Below are positions 44,581 to 55,059 of a stretch of DNA of 64,000 nucleotides, one piece after another. This DNA comes from Homarus americanus (taxonomy: Eukaryota; Arthropoda; Malacostraca; Decapoda; Nephropidae): the NCBI RefSeq assembly GCF_018991925.1, contig NW_024735381.1:140001-204000 (forward strand). The letters run 5' to 3'. The translations under genes were made by a program, and so were the position numbers. A model generated the notes under the pieces. The model was not told the DNA's origin and did no database searches. It saw nothing but the letters and a program-made list of their open reading frames with translations. The first letter of the stretch is position 1; every line of letters starts with the position of its first letter.

Positions 44581-45299
44581 CCCCAGACCAAACCCATCAC
44601 CCCTGACCTGTCACCCATCACTTCCTGCCTGTTGACTGTTGACTGAGGGCGTGCTAACAGCTGCGGCCCAGTTACGTGTCCTGTCATTAACTGGGTAATC
44701 ACGCCTGATGGAGAGTCATTTGTCCCTTTCCTTCCCGTCTTCCATCCTCCTTCCCTCCCTCCCTCCCTAACTTCTTTCCTTCCTTCTCCACCCCTCCTTT
44801 TCCTTGTTTCACTTCCTTTTTCCCCTCTCTTACTTCCTCCCTTTCTCTTCCCTCACTCATTAATCCATACTTCCTCCCACCTCCCCTCCCTACCCATCTC
44901 TTAATCCTCTCGTGTTTCCTCCTCCCTCCCTCCCCTTACATCCTCCTGTATTCCCTCCCTCCTTTTATCCATCTAGTCATCTTCCTCCCTCCTCCCTCCC
45001 TCCTCCTCCTTCTCCCTCCCAATTATCTTATTAGTAGTGTTTACAGTTAATTTGCCTGGATAAGGATGGCCAGGTTTAAGTGTGTGTGTGCGAGTCGTCT
45101 CCTCTCACTTATTTCACCTAATTTGGACCGTAATTAATCTGTGAAGGTGACCAATTATGATTTTATTTTTCCGTATTTTTTTTTTTTGAATTATAGGTTT
45201 TGTTGTTATTTATTATCTTTATTTACGGATGAGTTTTTAATATATAATTTTCTGGATATTTCCTTTTACACAGTTTTTCCGTATTTAATGTTTACAAAT
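44581..45299. other. unique sequence with a C/T-rich patch
   Basis: CCCTCC and CTTCC words dominate 44728-45025. The remainder is mixed, with a T run at 45178-45187. No gene was recognised. Confidence 0.5.
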
Positions 45300-45835
45300 G
45301 ATCTCCTTCCTTCTTTCTTTCTTTTTTCTTCTTTCTTTCTTTTCTTTCTTTCTTTCTTTTCCTTCTTTCCTTTCCTTTCTTCCTTCCTTCTTTCCTTCCT
45401 TCCTTCCTTCTTTCTTTCCTTCCTTCCTTCCTTCCTTCCTTTCTTTCTTTCTTTCTTTCTTTCTTTCCTTCCTTCTTTCTTTCCTTCTTTCTTTCCTTCT
45501 TTCTTTCTTTCCTTCCTTCCTTCCTTCTTTCCTTCCTTCCTTTCTTTCTTTCTTTCTTTCCTTCTTTCCGTCGTTCCGTTCTTTTGTTTCTTTTGTTTGT
45601 TACTTTCCATCTACTTATTTCTTTCCTTCTTCTTTTTTTTCTTTTGCTATCTCTCTTCTATTTCTATCTATCTCTTCTTTCTTTCTTCTCTTGCTCTTTC
45701 TTTCTTTCCTTTTCTTTCCTTCTTCTTCTTCCTTCCTTCTGCTTCCTTCCTTCCTTTCCTTCCTTCCTTCCTTCCTTCCTTCTCTTCCTTCCTTCTTCCT
45801 TCCTTCCTTCCTTCCTTCTTCCTTCCTTCTGCCAT
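45300..45835. repeat. (CTTT)n/(CTTC)n polypyrimidine block
   Basis: CTTT, CTTCC and TTCC tetramers almost without purines. The 261- and 183-codon Phe/Leu/Ser/Pro frames and reverse Lys/Glu/Arg frames follow from composition. Confidence 0.95.
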
Positions 45836-46333
45836 TTCCATCCATCTGACTTATTGCCGTCCATTTGCTTGTTGCCATCCTGAACTTTGTTGCTATTCAT
45901 CTGAACTTGCTACTATCCATCTGTGAACTTGATGCCATCCATCTGAATTTAGCTATCCTCTGAACTTATTGCTATCCATCTGAACTTGCTACTATCCATC
46001 TGAACTTGTTGCTATCCATCTGAATTTGTTTCTATCCATCTGACTTGTTGCTATCCATCTGAACTTGCTACTATCCATCTGAACTTGTTGCTATCCATCT
46101 GAACTTTGCTACTAACCATCTGAACTTGTTGCTATCCATCTGAACTTGCTACTATCCATCTGAACTTGTTGCTATCCATCTGAACATCCATCTGAACTTG
46201 CTACTATCCATCTGAACTTATTGCTATCCATCTGAACTTGCTACTATCCATCTGAACTTATTGCTATCCATCTGACTTCTACTATCCACGAACTTGTTGT
46301 ATCCATGAACTTTTTGCTGGCCGTCTGAACTTG
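45836..46333. repeat. 20-bp minisatellite, CTTGCTACTATCCATCTGAA core
   Basis: About 24 copies alternating CTTGCTACTATCCATCTGAA and CTTGTTGCTATCCATCTGAA, giving a 40-bp higher-order pattern in the middle. Deletion-bearing copies lie near 45950 and 46270-46310. Confidence 0.95.
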
Positions 46334-46751
46334 CTGTAAAACACTCAGAGCATTTGGACAACACTGGCGTTTTCAGTCTCAGCTGAAGACGGTGTTTAAA
46401 ACTGAAAAAATAGGCTTTATCAGAGTGAAATCCTCAGAATTCGACAACAGCTGATGGTATTGATGGAACTTTGGCCCAACAGCTGATAGAAAACGTGAGC
46501 TATTAAGTTTCTGGAAGTTGCTGTGTTTATGTCTGTTCGTCTGTCTGTGTTTCTGTCTGATTTCTCTCTCTGTCCGTCTGTCTGTTTCTATCTCTCCACT
46601 TTTTTTTGTGTGTTTACTCATCTCTCCATCTGTCCTTTTAGTTCTCGTTTTTCCAGCATCACCTTGGTCCATCTCCGACTTTCTGTCCGCAACACTGACA
46701 GATACAACCCTGGAAGCTGCTCAGCGACAACAAGTGGACGTATGGTAAGTT

Positions 46752-46752
<1 letters not shown>
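46334..46752. other. unique sequence with degenerate TGTC repeat
   Basis: CAACAGCTGATGG and CAACAGCTGATAG occur at about 46445 and 46477. TGTCTGTCCG-type words run from 46528 to 46605. No gene was recognised. The reverse frame 46379-46672 is partly repeat. Confidence 0.45.
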
Positions 46753-46796
<44 letters not shown>

Positions 46797-46806
46797 TCAC
46801 TCATCA

Positions 46807-46837
<31 letters not shown>

Positions 46838-46838
46838 C
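46753..46838. repeat. two (CA)n runs
   Basis: CA dinucleotides at 46753-46792 and about 46808-46838, separated by CTCACTCACTCATCACT. Confidence 0.95.
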
Positions 46839-46961
46839 ACACAGTACAATACAAGTTTTATTTTGACTTTTATCCTTTGGTATGCCATCTCAGGAAGGTC
46901 AGGTTACAGTCAGTTGTATGTGGTGCTACGAGTGCGGTGTGTGATTAACTGATGTTGGCTG

Positions 46962-47145
46962 GGTAGGTGCTGGCTGTGGCTAGTGCTGGCTGTGGTGCTG
47001 GGTGTGGTGCTGGCGGTATGCTGGACGTGGTGCTGGGTGTGGTGCTAGGTGTGGTGCTGGGTGTGGTGCTGGCTGTGATGCTGGACGTGGTGCTGGGTGT
47101 GGTGCTAGGTGTGGTGCTGGGTGTGGTGCTGGGTGGCTTTGAACA
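46962..47145. repeat. 12-bp minisatellite, GGTGCTGGGTGT core
   Basis: About 15 copies of GGTGCTGGGTGT, GGTGCTAGGTGT or ATGCTGGACGTG. A 60-bp higher-order block starting GCTGGACGTGG is present twice (from about 47021 and 47081). The unit length is a multiple of three, so both strands keep an open frame (Val-Leu-Gly-Val, or Ser-Thr-Thr-Pro reverse). No other evidence of coding. Confidence 0.93.
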
Positions 47146-47245
47146 CAGGTTTTGGTGGTAGCTGGTGATCGGGCAGATCGAGATAAAAGGAAGCAAGGGG
47201 AAGTGTTAACAAGTAGGCCAAGGTCAGCCAGCAGGCAGGTTGTGG

Positions 47246-47246
<1 letters not shown>

Positions 47247-47321
<75 letters not shown>
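47247..47321. repeat. (CT)n microsatellite
   Basis: About 37 uninterrupted CT dinucleotides. Confidence 0.98.
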
Positions 47322-47324
<3 letters not shown>

Positions 47325-47864
47325 GTTGGTGACTTAAGAAAGCATCCAACTCTCTTTATCTATGAGCACAAATTGACTGTCAGAATAGTGTCGAAATAAC
47401 ACTTAATCTATCATAACCATGTAATTATTTTTGTTACTGGGTAAATATAGACCTAGTGCCCAGGTAATATAGACCCCATCTCCCAGACCCAATAGACCCC
47501 AGTACTAACAGACATAACTCCAAAGAACCCACCAAAAGGCCAGTTCTTATTATTAGTTTAAATTGAAACCCGTTAAAACTAGGGCTCATTTAACCTTGAC
47601 CCAATTCAACTCTTCTCTAGTTACGAGGAGAAAAAATTGCCTTACGAGTATTGATGAATTCTTTCCCTGGGATACTCTGTACCTTGATGCCCCGGATAAC
47701 ACTCACAGCTGGATGTTGCTCGAAGTTATCTGCGAGAATTTTATCCCTTTACGGACTTTTTTCTCCTATCGCTAGAATCTCGGGGTATGTGGAGTGTGTG
47801 TTTATAGGACAGTTTGTTGGACCTGAAAACATCTTCGACAAAAAGAGATAGAATGATTGTAGTC
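47322..47864. other. unique sequence, no gene recognised
   Basis: ATAGACC words recur between 47447 and 47512. The 70-codon frame 47563-47775 is of ordinary composition with no recognisable domain. Confidence 0.4.
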
Positions 47865-48020
47865 CAAACGGGCCTCGAGTCCTTTAAGCTCCGGCGTGAC
47901 CTACCTTAATTGAACTTAGCCATTAGGATTGCGCGCACCAGTGAGTGGGCCCCAATCCTACTAGCTTAGTTTGGGGCTTATTAGGAGCCTCAATCCTAAT
48001 GATCTGCAGAGGGGATAAGC
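47865..48020. repeat. degenerate GGGCCC-family units in both orientations
   Basis: AACGGGCCTCGAGTCC, GTGGGCCCCAATCCTACTAG and AGCCTCAATCCTAAT in one orientation. CCATTAGGATTG and GGGGCTTATTAGGAG in the other. Related to the arrays at 32530-33010 and 42405-43381 but more decayed. Confidence 0.5.
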
Positions 48021-48059
48021 TCATGAGGGCTCAGTTAGAAGTGGTGATTATGTGTTTTC

Positions 48060-48400
48060 ATATAAGGATCTCTGGAAAGGAGGGATTGATATTTGGTTTC
48101 AGGCGGCATGTGGAAGACTCCTAGGAACAACCTCTTTGATCAGAAACTTCACGAAAAGAGGAAACGACTGAACTGACTGATCCGTTGGCCTTATTTATGA
48201 GAATCTCTGGGAAGGAAAGGAACGAGATTCAGGTTTCTGGAGGCATGTGGGGCACCAGTAAGAACAGTGTCTTTTGATCTTATAACTTAGGCGAAAATAG
48301 AGAACGATGGAACTCTTGCGAAAATCAATTGATGGAGAGAGAAAACTTTCGCGAATAGCAGAGAGATAGAACTCCGCGAAAATCGAGAGGAAACGTACCA
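48060..48400. repeat. old tandem duplication of about 135 bp
   Basis: GGATCTCTGGAAAGGAGGGA...GGTTTCAGGCGGCATGTGG at 48066-48113 matches GAATCTCTGGGAAGGAAAGG...GGTTTCTGGAGGCATGTGG at 48201-48250. Both are followed by AAGAAC or AGGAAC, a TTTGATC word and a GCGAAAA-type word. Short GCGAAAATC/GCGAATAG echoes continue to 48390. Confidence 0.6.
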
Positions 48401-48747
48401 AACACTCTCTGGAATAAATCATTTACCTGAACGTTTCATCACAAGACACAGGGAATACATGCGCGCACGTGTGTATTCGTTATCTTCATGTGGATGTATT
48501 ATTCATAGGTTGGTAAGCATTGATATGGATGTGTGGGACGTGAGAGGAGACTTTACATTTTTATTTATTTATATATTTTGTCTCGTCACAGAAACTGAAT
48601 TTTACATTTTGAGTTTCATATCGTTATAGTCTGTTATTAATTGATTGTTTATGTTTTGATATGAGTTTGTTTGTTTCTTTGTTTATTGTCATGTCTTTTT
48701 GTGTGTTTGTTTATTTTGTGACACTTTATTTATGTATTTATTCATTA

Positions 48748-48750
<3 letters not shown>
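48401..48750. other. unique AT-rich sequence, no gene recognised
   Basis: T-rich with TTTGTTTGTTT words. Nothing coding was seen. Confidence 0.4.
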
Positions 48751-48802
<52 letters not shown>

Positions 48803-48814
48803 GTGTGTGTGTGT
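48751..48814. repeat. (GT)n microsatellite
   Basis: About 32 GT dinucleotides with one GC interruption. Confidence 0.97.
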
Positions 48815-48974
48815 TGTCCAGACTGTAGAGTTGTGTTGCTATGGTGAAGGATGAAGGCCGTGGGTGACCGCTCGGCCCCAACACAGTAATCTGGGCAGCC
48901 ACTGTCACCTCCCCCCTCCTACCCCTTCCTCCCTACACACACGGCATTAAGCCGACACAGCATCTCCATTATCC

Positions 48975-49455
48975 TTGCCACTACTACCCTGTCACCACTA
49001 CCTGTCACCACTACTACCTGTCACCACTACTACCCTGCCACCACTACTCCCCTGTCACCACTACTACCCTGTACCACTACTACCCTGTCACCACTACTAC
49101 CCATCTCACTGGCTCACCTCTCTACCGCCCCCCACTTCTACTTCCCACTACTCCCCACCACCACACCCTCCACTACTACCCCTACCACTGGCACCACTAC
49201 TACCCTCACTACTACTACCCATCACCACTAGTACCCCTGTCACCACTACATCCCTATCACCACTAGTACCCTGTCTTTCTGTCAACCACTATATCACTCT
49301 CACCACAGCTACCCCTGGCACCACTAGTACCCTGTCACCACTACTATCCACCATCACCACTGTACCTCTGTCACCACTGCCACCCTGCCACCACTAGTAC
49401 CCCTGTCACCTATTACCCTGTCACCACTACCACCCCTGTCCACCCTACCACTTGT
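48975..49455. repeat. 17-bp minisatellite, CCCTGTCACCACTACTA core
   Basis: About 26 copies of CCCTGTCACCACTACTA with CACTAGTACC and CCACTGCCACC variants, and some scrambled units near 49110-49200. The 140-codon His/Tyr/Pro/Thr frame is a repeat translation. Confidence 0.94.
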
Positions 49456-49676
49456 CCTCAACTCTTCAACCACTGTCATATTTCCATGCGACACACACAC
49501 CACACCACTGATGAGGGACACACTCCCCCCATGAGACGACCACCACAGCGCCCCCTCCTCTTCCCTACACCATCCATCAGAAGGTTTAGCTCACACACAT
49601 CATCTTGGACGGGAAAGGGAAATAATTTCACATAATATAATGGCGCTGTTTATCTATAGGCCAGGTATTGTCATTG

Positions 49677-49788
49677 TTATTATTATTATTATTATTATTA
49701 TTGTTAATTGTATTATTATTATTATTGTTATTATTTATTAACAGTACCTTATAAGACTTCAAAACACAAAACTTCATATTGAATAATA

Positions 49789-49819
<31 letters not shown>

Positions 49820-49820
49820 C
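49677..49820. repeat. (ATT)n and (AAT)n in inverted arrangement
   Basis: ATT triplets at 49677-49740 and AAT triplets at 49785-49820 are complementary, separated by about 45 bases of unique sequence. A long cruciform or RNA hairpin is possible. Confidence 0.85.
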
Positions 49821-49879
49821 AGAAAGTTACTGTACATAAGACGTTGGCATAATGGCAAGGCAGTTAAGGGCTTGATCAT

Positions 49880-49924
49880 AACACACACACACACACACAC
49901 ACACACGCGCACACACACACACAC

Positions 49925-49981
<57 letters not shown>
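49880..49981. repeat. (AC)n microsatellite
   Basis: About 50 AC dinucleotides with CGCG and ACCACGC interruptions. Confidence 0.97.
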
Positions 49982-49983
<2 letters not shown>

Positions 49984-50724
49984 GTTCCTCTTCCCTCTCC
50001 TGGTCCTTGCATGTCTCTCACTTGAAGATATTTACAGAACTTACGAATGTGTCCGACGAATATCCAAATGAACACCGTGATTCCTGTTGTCTCGGTGAGG
50101 TTGTAATACCCTTCGTCCGCTGGTGGTATTTGTCTCACACTAAATGGTAAAGATACTTTTAGGGCGAGGTGTACAGTACCTAGAAACAAAAGCCATCCAC
50201 CAGGACATCTTGTAAACTCGAAACTCGAATACATATCAGTAGGTGTTAATGAAACTTTGTGTGGTGATGTAATCAACAAAATAATAAAATGTTAAATAAT
50301 TAGTCGTCAATCTCCACGTACTGAGGAAGTTGTGTCAACAGGGACATGAAACCTTATTGGTTTGGTATTTTTGGTATATAATTATGATTGTTCTTAAGTT
50401 AATTTAGCCATTTAATAGTGTTATACATACTTCAAGCTTTACGGTAATGTATATACGTGTATGTAATTTTAATGTACATTTTTTTTAGTACTTGGGTACA
50501 CTGGCACAGGAATAGAATTGTAAGCAAGGAAAATGTTACTATAGGTATTGTATAAATTTAGTGTGAATGTTTGGGAGTAGAGGAGTGAGGCCAGATGAAA
50601 CAGCTTTAGGTGTTGTGTACGTAATCTGGATTTAACAAGGTCTGACTCGGTGCTGCTGGTGCCGGGTTGTGTTGTGGCGGCCGGCAGCATCTGGGGACCA
50701 ACTACCAGCCTCCCCCTGTGTCCT
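49982..50724. other. unique sequence, no gene recognised
   Basis: Mixed then AT-rich. Open frames at 49827-50279 reverse (repeat N-terminal half) and 50469-50690 reverse have no domain that I recognise. Confidence 0.4.
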
Positions 50725-50960
50725 CTCTTTCGTGTCGTCTCCGTAGTATAGATTTAAGAGTCGTTAGATGTATCGGAGTCGTACGAGTCGTTCAGGTAGT
50801 CTTACAGTAGTCACACTTATCGGAGTGGTAAATGTCGTCCCCGTCCCGATATTTTTATTAGGATTCCTTTACAGTTCCGGTTGTCCTAGGAGTCGTCCCC
50901 GGTTCGGTACTCTCGCGTGTCGTCTTAGGAGTCGTTCCTCCTCTAATGGGATTAATCACG
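50725..50960. repeat. decayed array with GAGTCGT / GTCGTC words
   Basis: GTCGTCTCCG, GAGTCGTTAG, GAGTCGTACGAGTCGTTC, GTCGTCCCCG, GGAGTCGTCCCCGG and GGAGTCGTTCC recur at irregular spacing, suggesting an old short-unit array. Confidence 0.45.
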
Positions 50961-51177
50961 CTAACCGGATTACTGCCTAAAAACATTAAGTAATCCTTCT
51001 TGACGCCGGGGAAAAAATAATCCGGGGTAGATTAAGTCCCCAAAACTGAAAACTATTTCCTATTTCCGGGCGTCATCGTCGATCAGTGGGAGGGGACAAA
51101 TATTTTGCTGGCCGCTGGGTTTTGGGGGCCTGGGCCTGCCACTCCGAAAATTTGTGTGTGGAGGGAAAGATGGGCTT

Positions 51178-51184
<7 letters not shown>

Positions 51185-51275
<91 letters not shown>

Positions 51276-51286
51276 AGAGAGAGAGA
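51185..51286. repeat. (TA)n then (GA)n microsatellite
   Basis: About 44 TA dinucleotides to 51272, followed by a short GA run to 51286. Confidence 0.98.
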
Positions 51287-52280
51287 ATATATCCAGTATG
51301 TTGTCTGTCATAAAGGCATCGTGCTGATTGTTAGAGCCATCTTGACATGTCCATTGTTTGTCCAGACCCGACCCAGTGTTCAGGTGAGGTCAGTGAGACC
51401 TGGTTCCGGCTCTAGATGGGTTATAGGATCGGTTATTAATACGTATTTCAACCTTATCGCCATGACGTTCCAACTTCGTAACGCTAGCCACTTTATATAA
51501 CAAAAGATAACGTTACGATATCGGAACATTAAAGACTCGAAGGATACTTTACGTAATATGAACTAAACTAACATAACCTAACTTAACCATATAGCACTCG
51601 TATATCGTAACCATTAACTACACTGGTCTGATCAAGCCGTGACCAGAGTCGAGGCTTATATAAAAAACCACATAATAACAGTCTTGTCCTCCCTGTTGTC
51701 TCTCCCAGCCGCTGTCCATAACAATACGTCAACCTAAGTTTATCTAGGTTAGGTCAGATTAAGATAGATTAGCGTTGGGTTTGGTTAGGTTAGATTATAA
51801 TTTCATTTATATATCATTGTGTCTATATTCTTCTACATCACGAACGATGAATGAGGCACTGTTGTGTTTTCTAGGGTTTTCAGATCACTTCCATGTTCTT
51901 CACTCACAGCACCCCTGAGTTCTCTAAGACACCCCCTTGTTCAAAAGATCTTTCCACCTTGTTCTCCCCATCAACATGTTCTCTCCCCCTCCACTAAGGG
52001 CGGGCCCAGGTGCGCCTCAGAATTTTTTTTCCTTATAAAGCTAAGGCTTATTCCGGCATTAATTGTCACATAATATCCAGCGTAAGGATTATGCTACGCT
52101 GCCCTCACCTGCGGGGGTACTAACGCCCTTCTGGACCCTCAGGCGTAGGGCAGAGGGTCGCCTGCCTCGTCATGGTGTCCCTGGCTGCAACGTGGAGTCG
52201 TAATTCCTCTTTAAAACCTTCTTAATGACGGCGTCGATCATGACGATGGCCTGTACGACCACATAATGTTGCAGAGGGAC
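51287..52280. other. unique sequence, no gene recognised
   Basis: Scattered CTAACC and GGTTAGG words (51564-51590 and 51747-51796). No supportable gene or RNA. Confidence 0.4.
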
Positions 52281-52435
52281 GAGGAGCGTGAGGGAGGGTG
52301 GTGGAAGGAGGGAGGGAGGGAGGAGAAGGGTGGTGGGTGGATGGGGAGGGAAGGAGGGTGGATTGGAAGGTGTGAAAGAATGTGGGTAGGGGTGGAGAGA
52401 AGGAGGTGGGGAGAATGGAACAAGAGGGGTGGATG
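52281..52435. repeat. polypurine tract
   Basis: GGAGGGAGG, GGAAGG and GTGGAG words on the plus strand. Confidence 0.8.
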
Positions 52436-52482
52436 TGGAGGAGGCCTTCAGTACATACTACTACAGCCGGGCACACCAGGAA

Positions 52483-52626
52483 AGGTCACTATACAACTTC
52501 CTCACCCAACAGCTGCCACTGTAATGCTAAGCTGTGAGACATAACATTCCCACCTACTAAGCGGCGTCCCACAAGGCAGAGTACTACCCACACCGTTATT
52601 CATGACCTACATAACTACAGATTAAG
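52483..52626 (+). pseudogene. reverse-transcriptase relic, jockey/CR1-like LINE
   Basis: RSLYNFLTQQ (52483-52512) and, after a frame shift, TVMLSCET then a stop and HSHLLSGVPQGRVLPTPLF with MTYITTD (to the stop at 52624-52626). The order L-x-N-F-L-T, L-x-S-G-V-P-Q-G-x-V-L-x-P-x-L-F is the region before the catalytic YxDD in non-LTR reverse transcriptases. The catalytic motif itself is absent because the sequence ends in unrelated DNA. With about 48 codons, one shift and two stops, it is a short dead fragment. Clade assignment is tentative. Confidence 0.65.
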
Positions 52627-54020
52627 AGGCGGGGGTAGGGGAGAGCCCGTGAGTAAAACGGACACACTGGGAAGAAAATAGGTTTAGTGTGGTTGTTGAA
52701 ATATAGCTGAAATATATTCATCGACCAAGCTTAGTTAAAATCCATTGGCGATTATCGTGTTCACAATTAACGGAAGCACGCAGTGACGGACGGAAAATAT
52801 TCTTTTCTGGGATGGCGGGGGAGAAAGATATACTACACACAACTTACACGTACACAAAAGGGAAACAACGGATAGATACATCAAACAAGAGCCTATAGAC
52901 GGTATCAGGTATCCACGACGCAGAAGACGTGAAAAAATTTATTCAGGCAGCACTGACTTGCTTTTATGGAGTCTGCCAAGAACCTTCCAGGAGGTTGAGA
53001 TCAGCAGGAGGAGGCACTCATCGCGTCAAGATGGTCGTCTGATGAACAAACACACTCAGATCCCAGTCACATATACTCGGTAAACCCCGGAAATACGAAT
53101 AGAAAATTATCTGATCTTGTGGCACTTTGCAACTTTGAACTCCTGTCGTAACAGAGGCATCAGTATTGGTCGTATGATTCTCTGACGTCACAACAAAACC
53201 TTGATTGGTCCCATTTATCTCTGTTGTCATTTTTAATTCGTTGATTGGCTGTACTAGGTGGTTAATCGGGCGCCTTTACTGATGCAGTAAATGGTCTCAA
53301 CATCCCCTCACATCAAATACGTTAAGAGCTACTGAATAACCTCTACTTGATTAAGTCCATCTGCCTGTCTGAAGCTCAGTCTGTTTGTCCACTAGCTGGC
53401 AATCAAGATATGTTATGAATGATTTACGTCGCTTCACAATGTAAATCTTATCATCCAGTCAACCTTTGAGTGACCTTGACCTACGTCCAAGGTCATGAAG
53501 CCGCTTATTGATGGGAATGTATTCCTCTTATTTACGATGCTCTTGTGTACAGTATATATTAACACAGGGAGGTGACGGATGGACGGTGGCTCACTAACAA
53601 GACAACAACTATGCACCAACATGTTTAGATGGGATTAAGCGGAGAAAACAAACACACTCTGGACAGGCTTCAGAGTTCATGCTCACGATGATAGTGTTAA
53701 GGTTCTTATCTTGGCTCAAGGTAGACGGACCTGGAGAGCAACCCTCACTACCCACCCAACTCACCCCAGTCACGACACGAATAGGTCCTCACCAGATAAT
53801 TTCCACGTCTACTCGCCCCGCCTTCTTACGTATCCCAGTATATTCGTGTCGTTGTCTCACCGACCTCCACACGGTCACCTACACAGGGGCCACGTTGCAT
53901 AGGGCCTCGTTCACCTGATTCACTTCAGTAGGGAATTTGTTTTCTGCTTAACAACGTTTCATAATATCCCAAGAGTTTGCATCACCTCTGGTATTTAAGT
54001 GAATTAGGTCATAATCTTGC
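52627..54020. other. unique sequence, CRE and CCAAT-type words, no gene recognised
   Basis: TGACGTCA lies at 53183-53190, with ATTGGTC at 53164 and 53204 and GATTGGCTG at 53242, a CRE plus inverted-CCAAT combination seen in many promoters. No TATA, initiator or open frame can be tied to it. Open frames at 53018-53230 (reverse), 53434-53622 (reverse) and 53679-53918 have no domain. Confidence 0.35.
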
Positions 54021-54878
54021 TCGGAGGCTGGTGCTGCTGGTGGTGTGCTCGGAGGCTGGTGCTGCTGGTGGTGTGCTCGGAGGCTGGTGCTGCTGGTGGT
54101 GTGCTCGGAGGCTGGTGCTGCTGGTGGTGTGCCTGGAGGCTGGTGCTGCTGGTGGTGTGCTCAGGCTGGTGCTGCTGGTGGTGTGCTGGAGGCTGGTGCT
54201 GGTGGTGTGCTCTCGAGGCTGGTGCTGCTGGTGGTGTGCTCGGAGGCTGGTGCTGCTGGTGGTGTGCTCAAGGCTGGTGCTGCTGGTGGTGTGCCTGGAG
54301 GCTGGTGCTGCTGGTGGTGTGCTGGAGGCTGGTGCTGGGCTGGTGGTGTGCCTGGAGGCTGGTGCTGCTGGTGGTGTGCTCAGGCTGGTGCTGCTGGTGG
54401 TGTGCCTGGAGGCTGGTGCTGCGGAAGGTGGTGTGCTCGGGCTGGTGCTGCTGGTGGTGTGCTCGGAGGCTGGTGCTGCTGGTGGGTGTGCTCAGAGGCT
54501 GGTGCTGGTGGGTGCTCCAGGCTGGTGCTGCTGGAGGCTGGTGCTGCTGGTGGTGTGCTCAGGAGGCTGGTGCTGCTGGTGGTGTGCTCGGAGGCTGGTG
54601 CTGCTGGTGGTGTGCCTGGAGGCTGGTGCTGCTGGTGGTGTGCCTGGAGGCTGGTGCTGCTGGTGGTGTGCTCTGGAGGCTGGTGCTGCTGGTGGTGTGC
54701 TCGGAGGCTGGTGCTGCTGGTGGTGTGCTCTGGAGGCTGGTGCTGCTGGTGGTGTGCTCTGGAGGCTGGTGCTGCTGGTGGTGTGTGTGCCTGGAGGCTG
54801 GTGCTGCTGGCGGTGTGCTGCTTCCGGAGGCTGGTGCTGCTGGTGGTGTGCCTGGAGGCTGGTGCTGTGGTGGTGTAG
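54021..54878. repeat. 28-bp minisatellite, GGAGGCTGGTGCTGCTGGTG core, stop-free
   Basis: About 31 copies of GGAGGCTGGTGCTGCTGGTG plus GTGTGCTC, with shortened copies near 54190-54540. The unit contains no stop in any forward frame, so all three forward frames stay open (277-337 codons), cycling through Gly-Trp-Cys-Cys-Trp-Trp-Cys, Leu-Val-Leu-Leu-Val-Val-Cys and Glu-Ala-Gly-Ala-Ala-Gly-Gly because 28 is not a multiple of three. Three equivalent frames argue against a real protein. Confidence 0.95.
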
Positions 54879-55059
54879 TCATCGAGACGGGGGAGGAGGG
54901 GGGGGTAACTGGAAATGCTGTGGTTTTGTTTCTATGTTTCCTTCTGAGCGTAGATCAGTTGACCTACAGGTGGACTAGACAAAGAGACGAAGAATGGACA
55001 CGAGTGAATACGCAACCGTCTTCCCTATGAACGGTCATTAGGTCTTGTCATCTCTCTAC

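Noticed and set aside
53977..55030. 333- and 337-codon Cys/Trp/Val-rich frames that look like a repetitive protein
   Set aside because: Three overlapping forward frames are equally open through a 28-bp array, which is expected from a stop-free unit and not from a gene.
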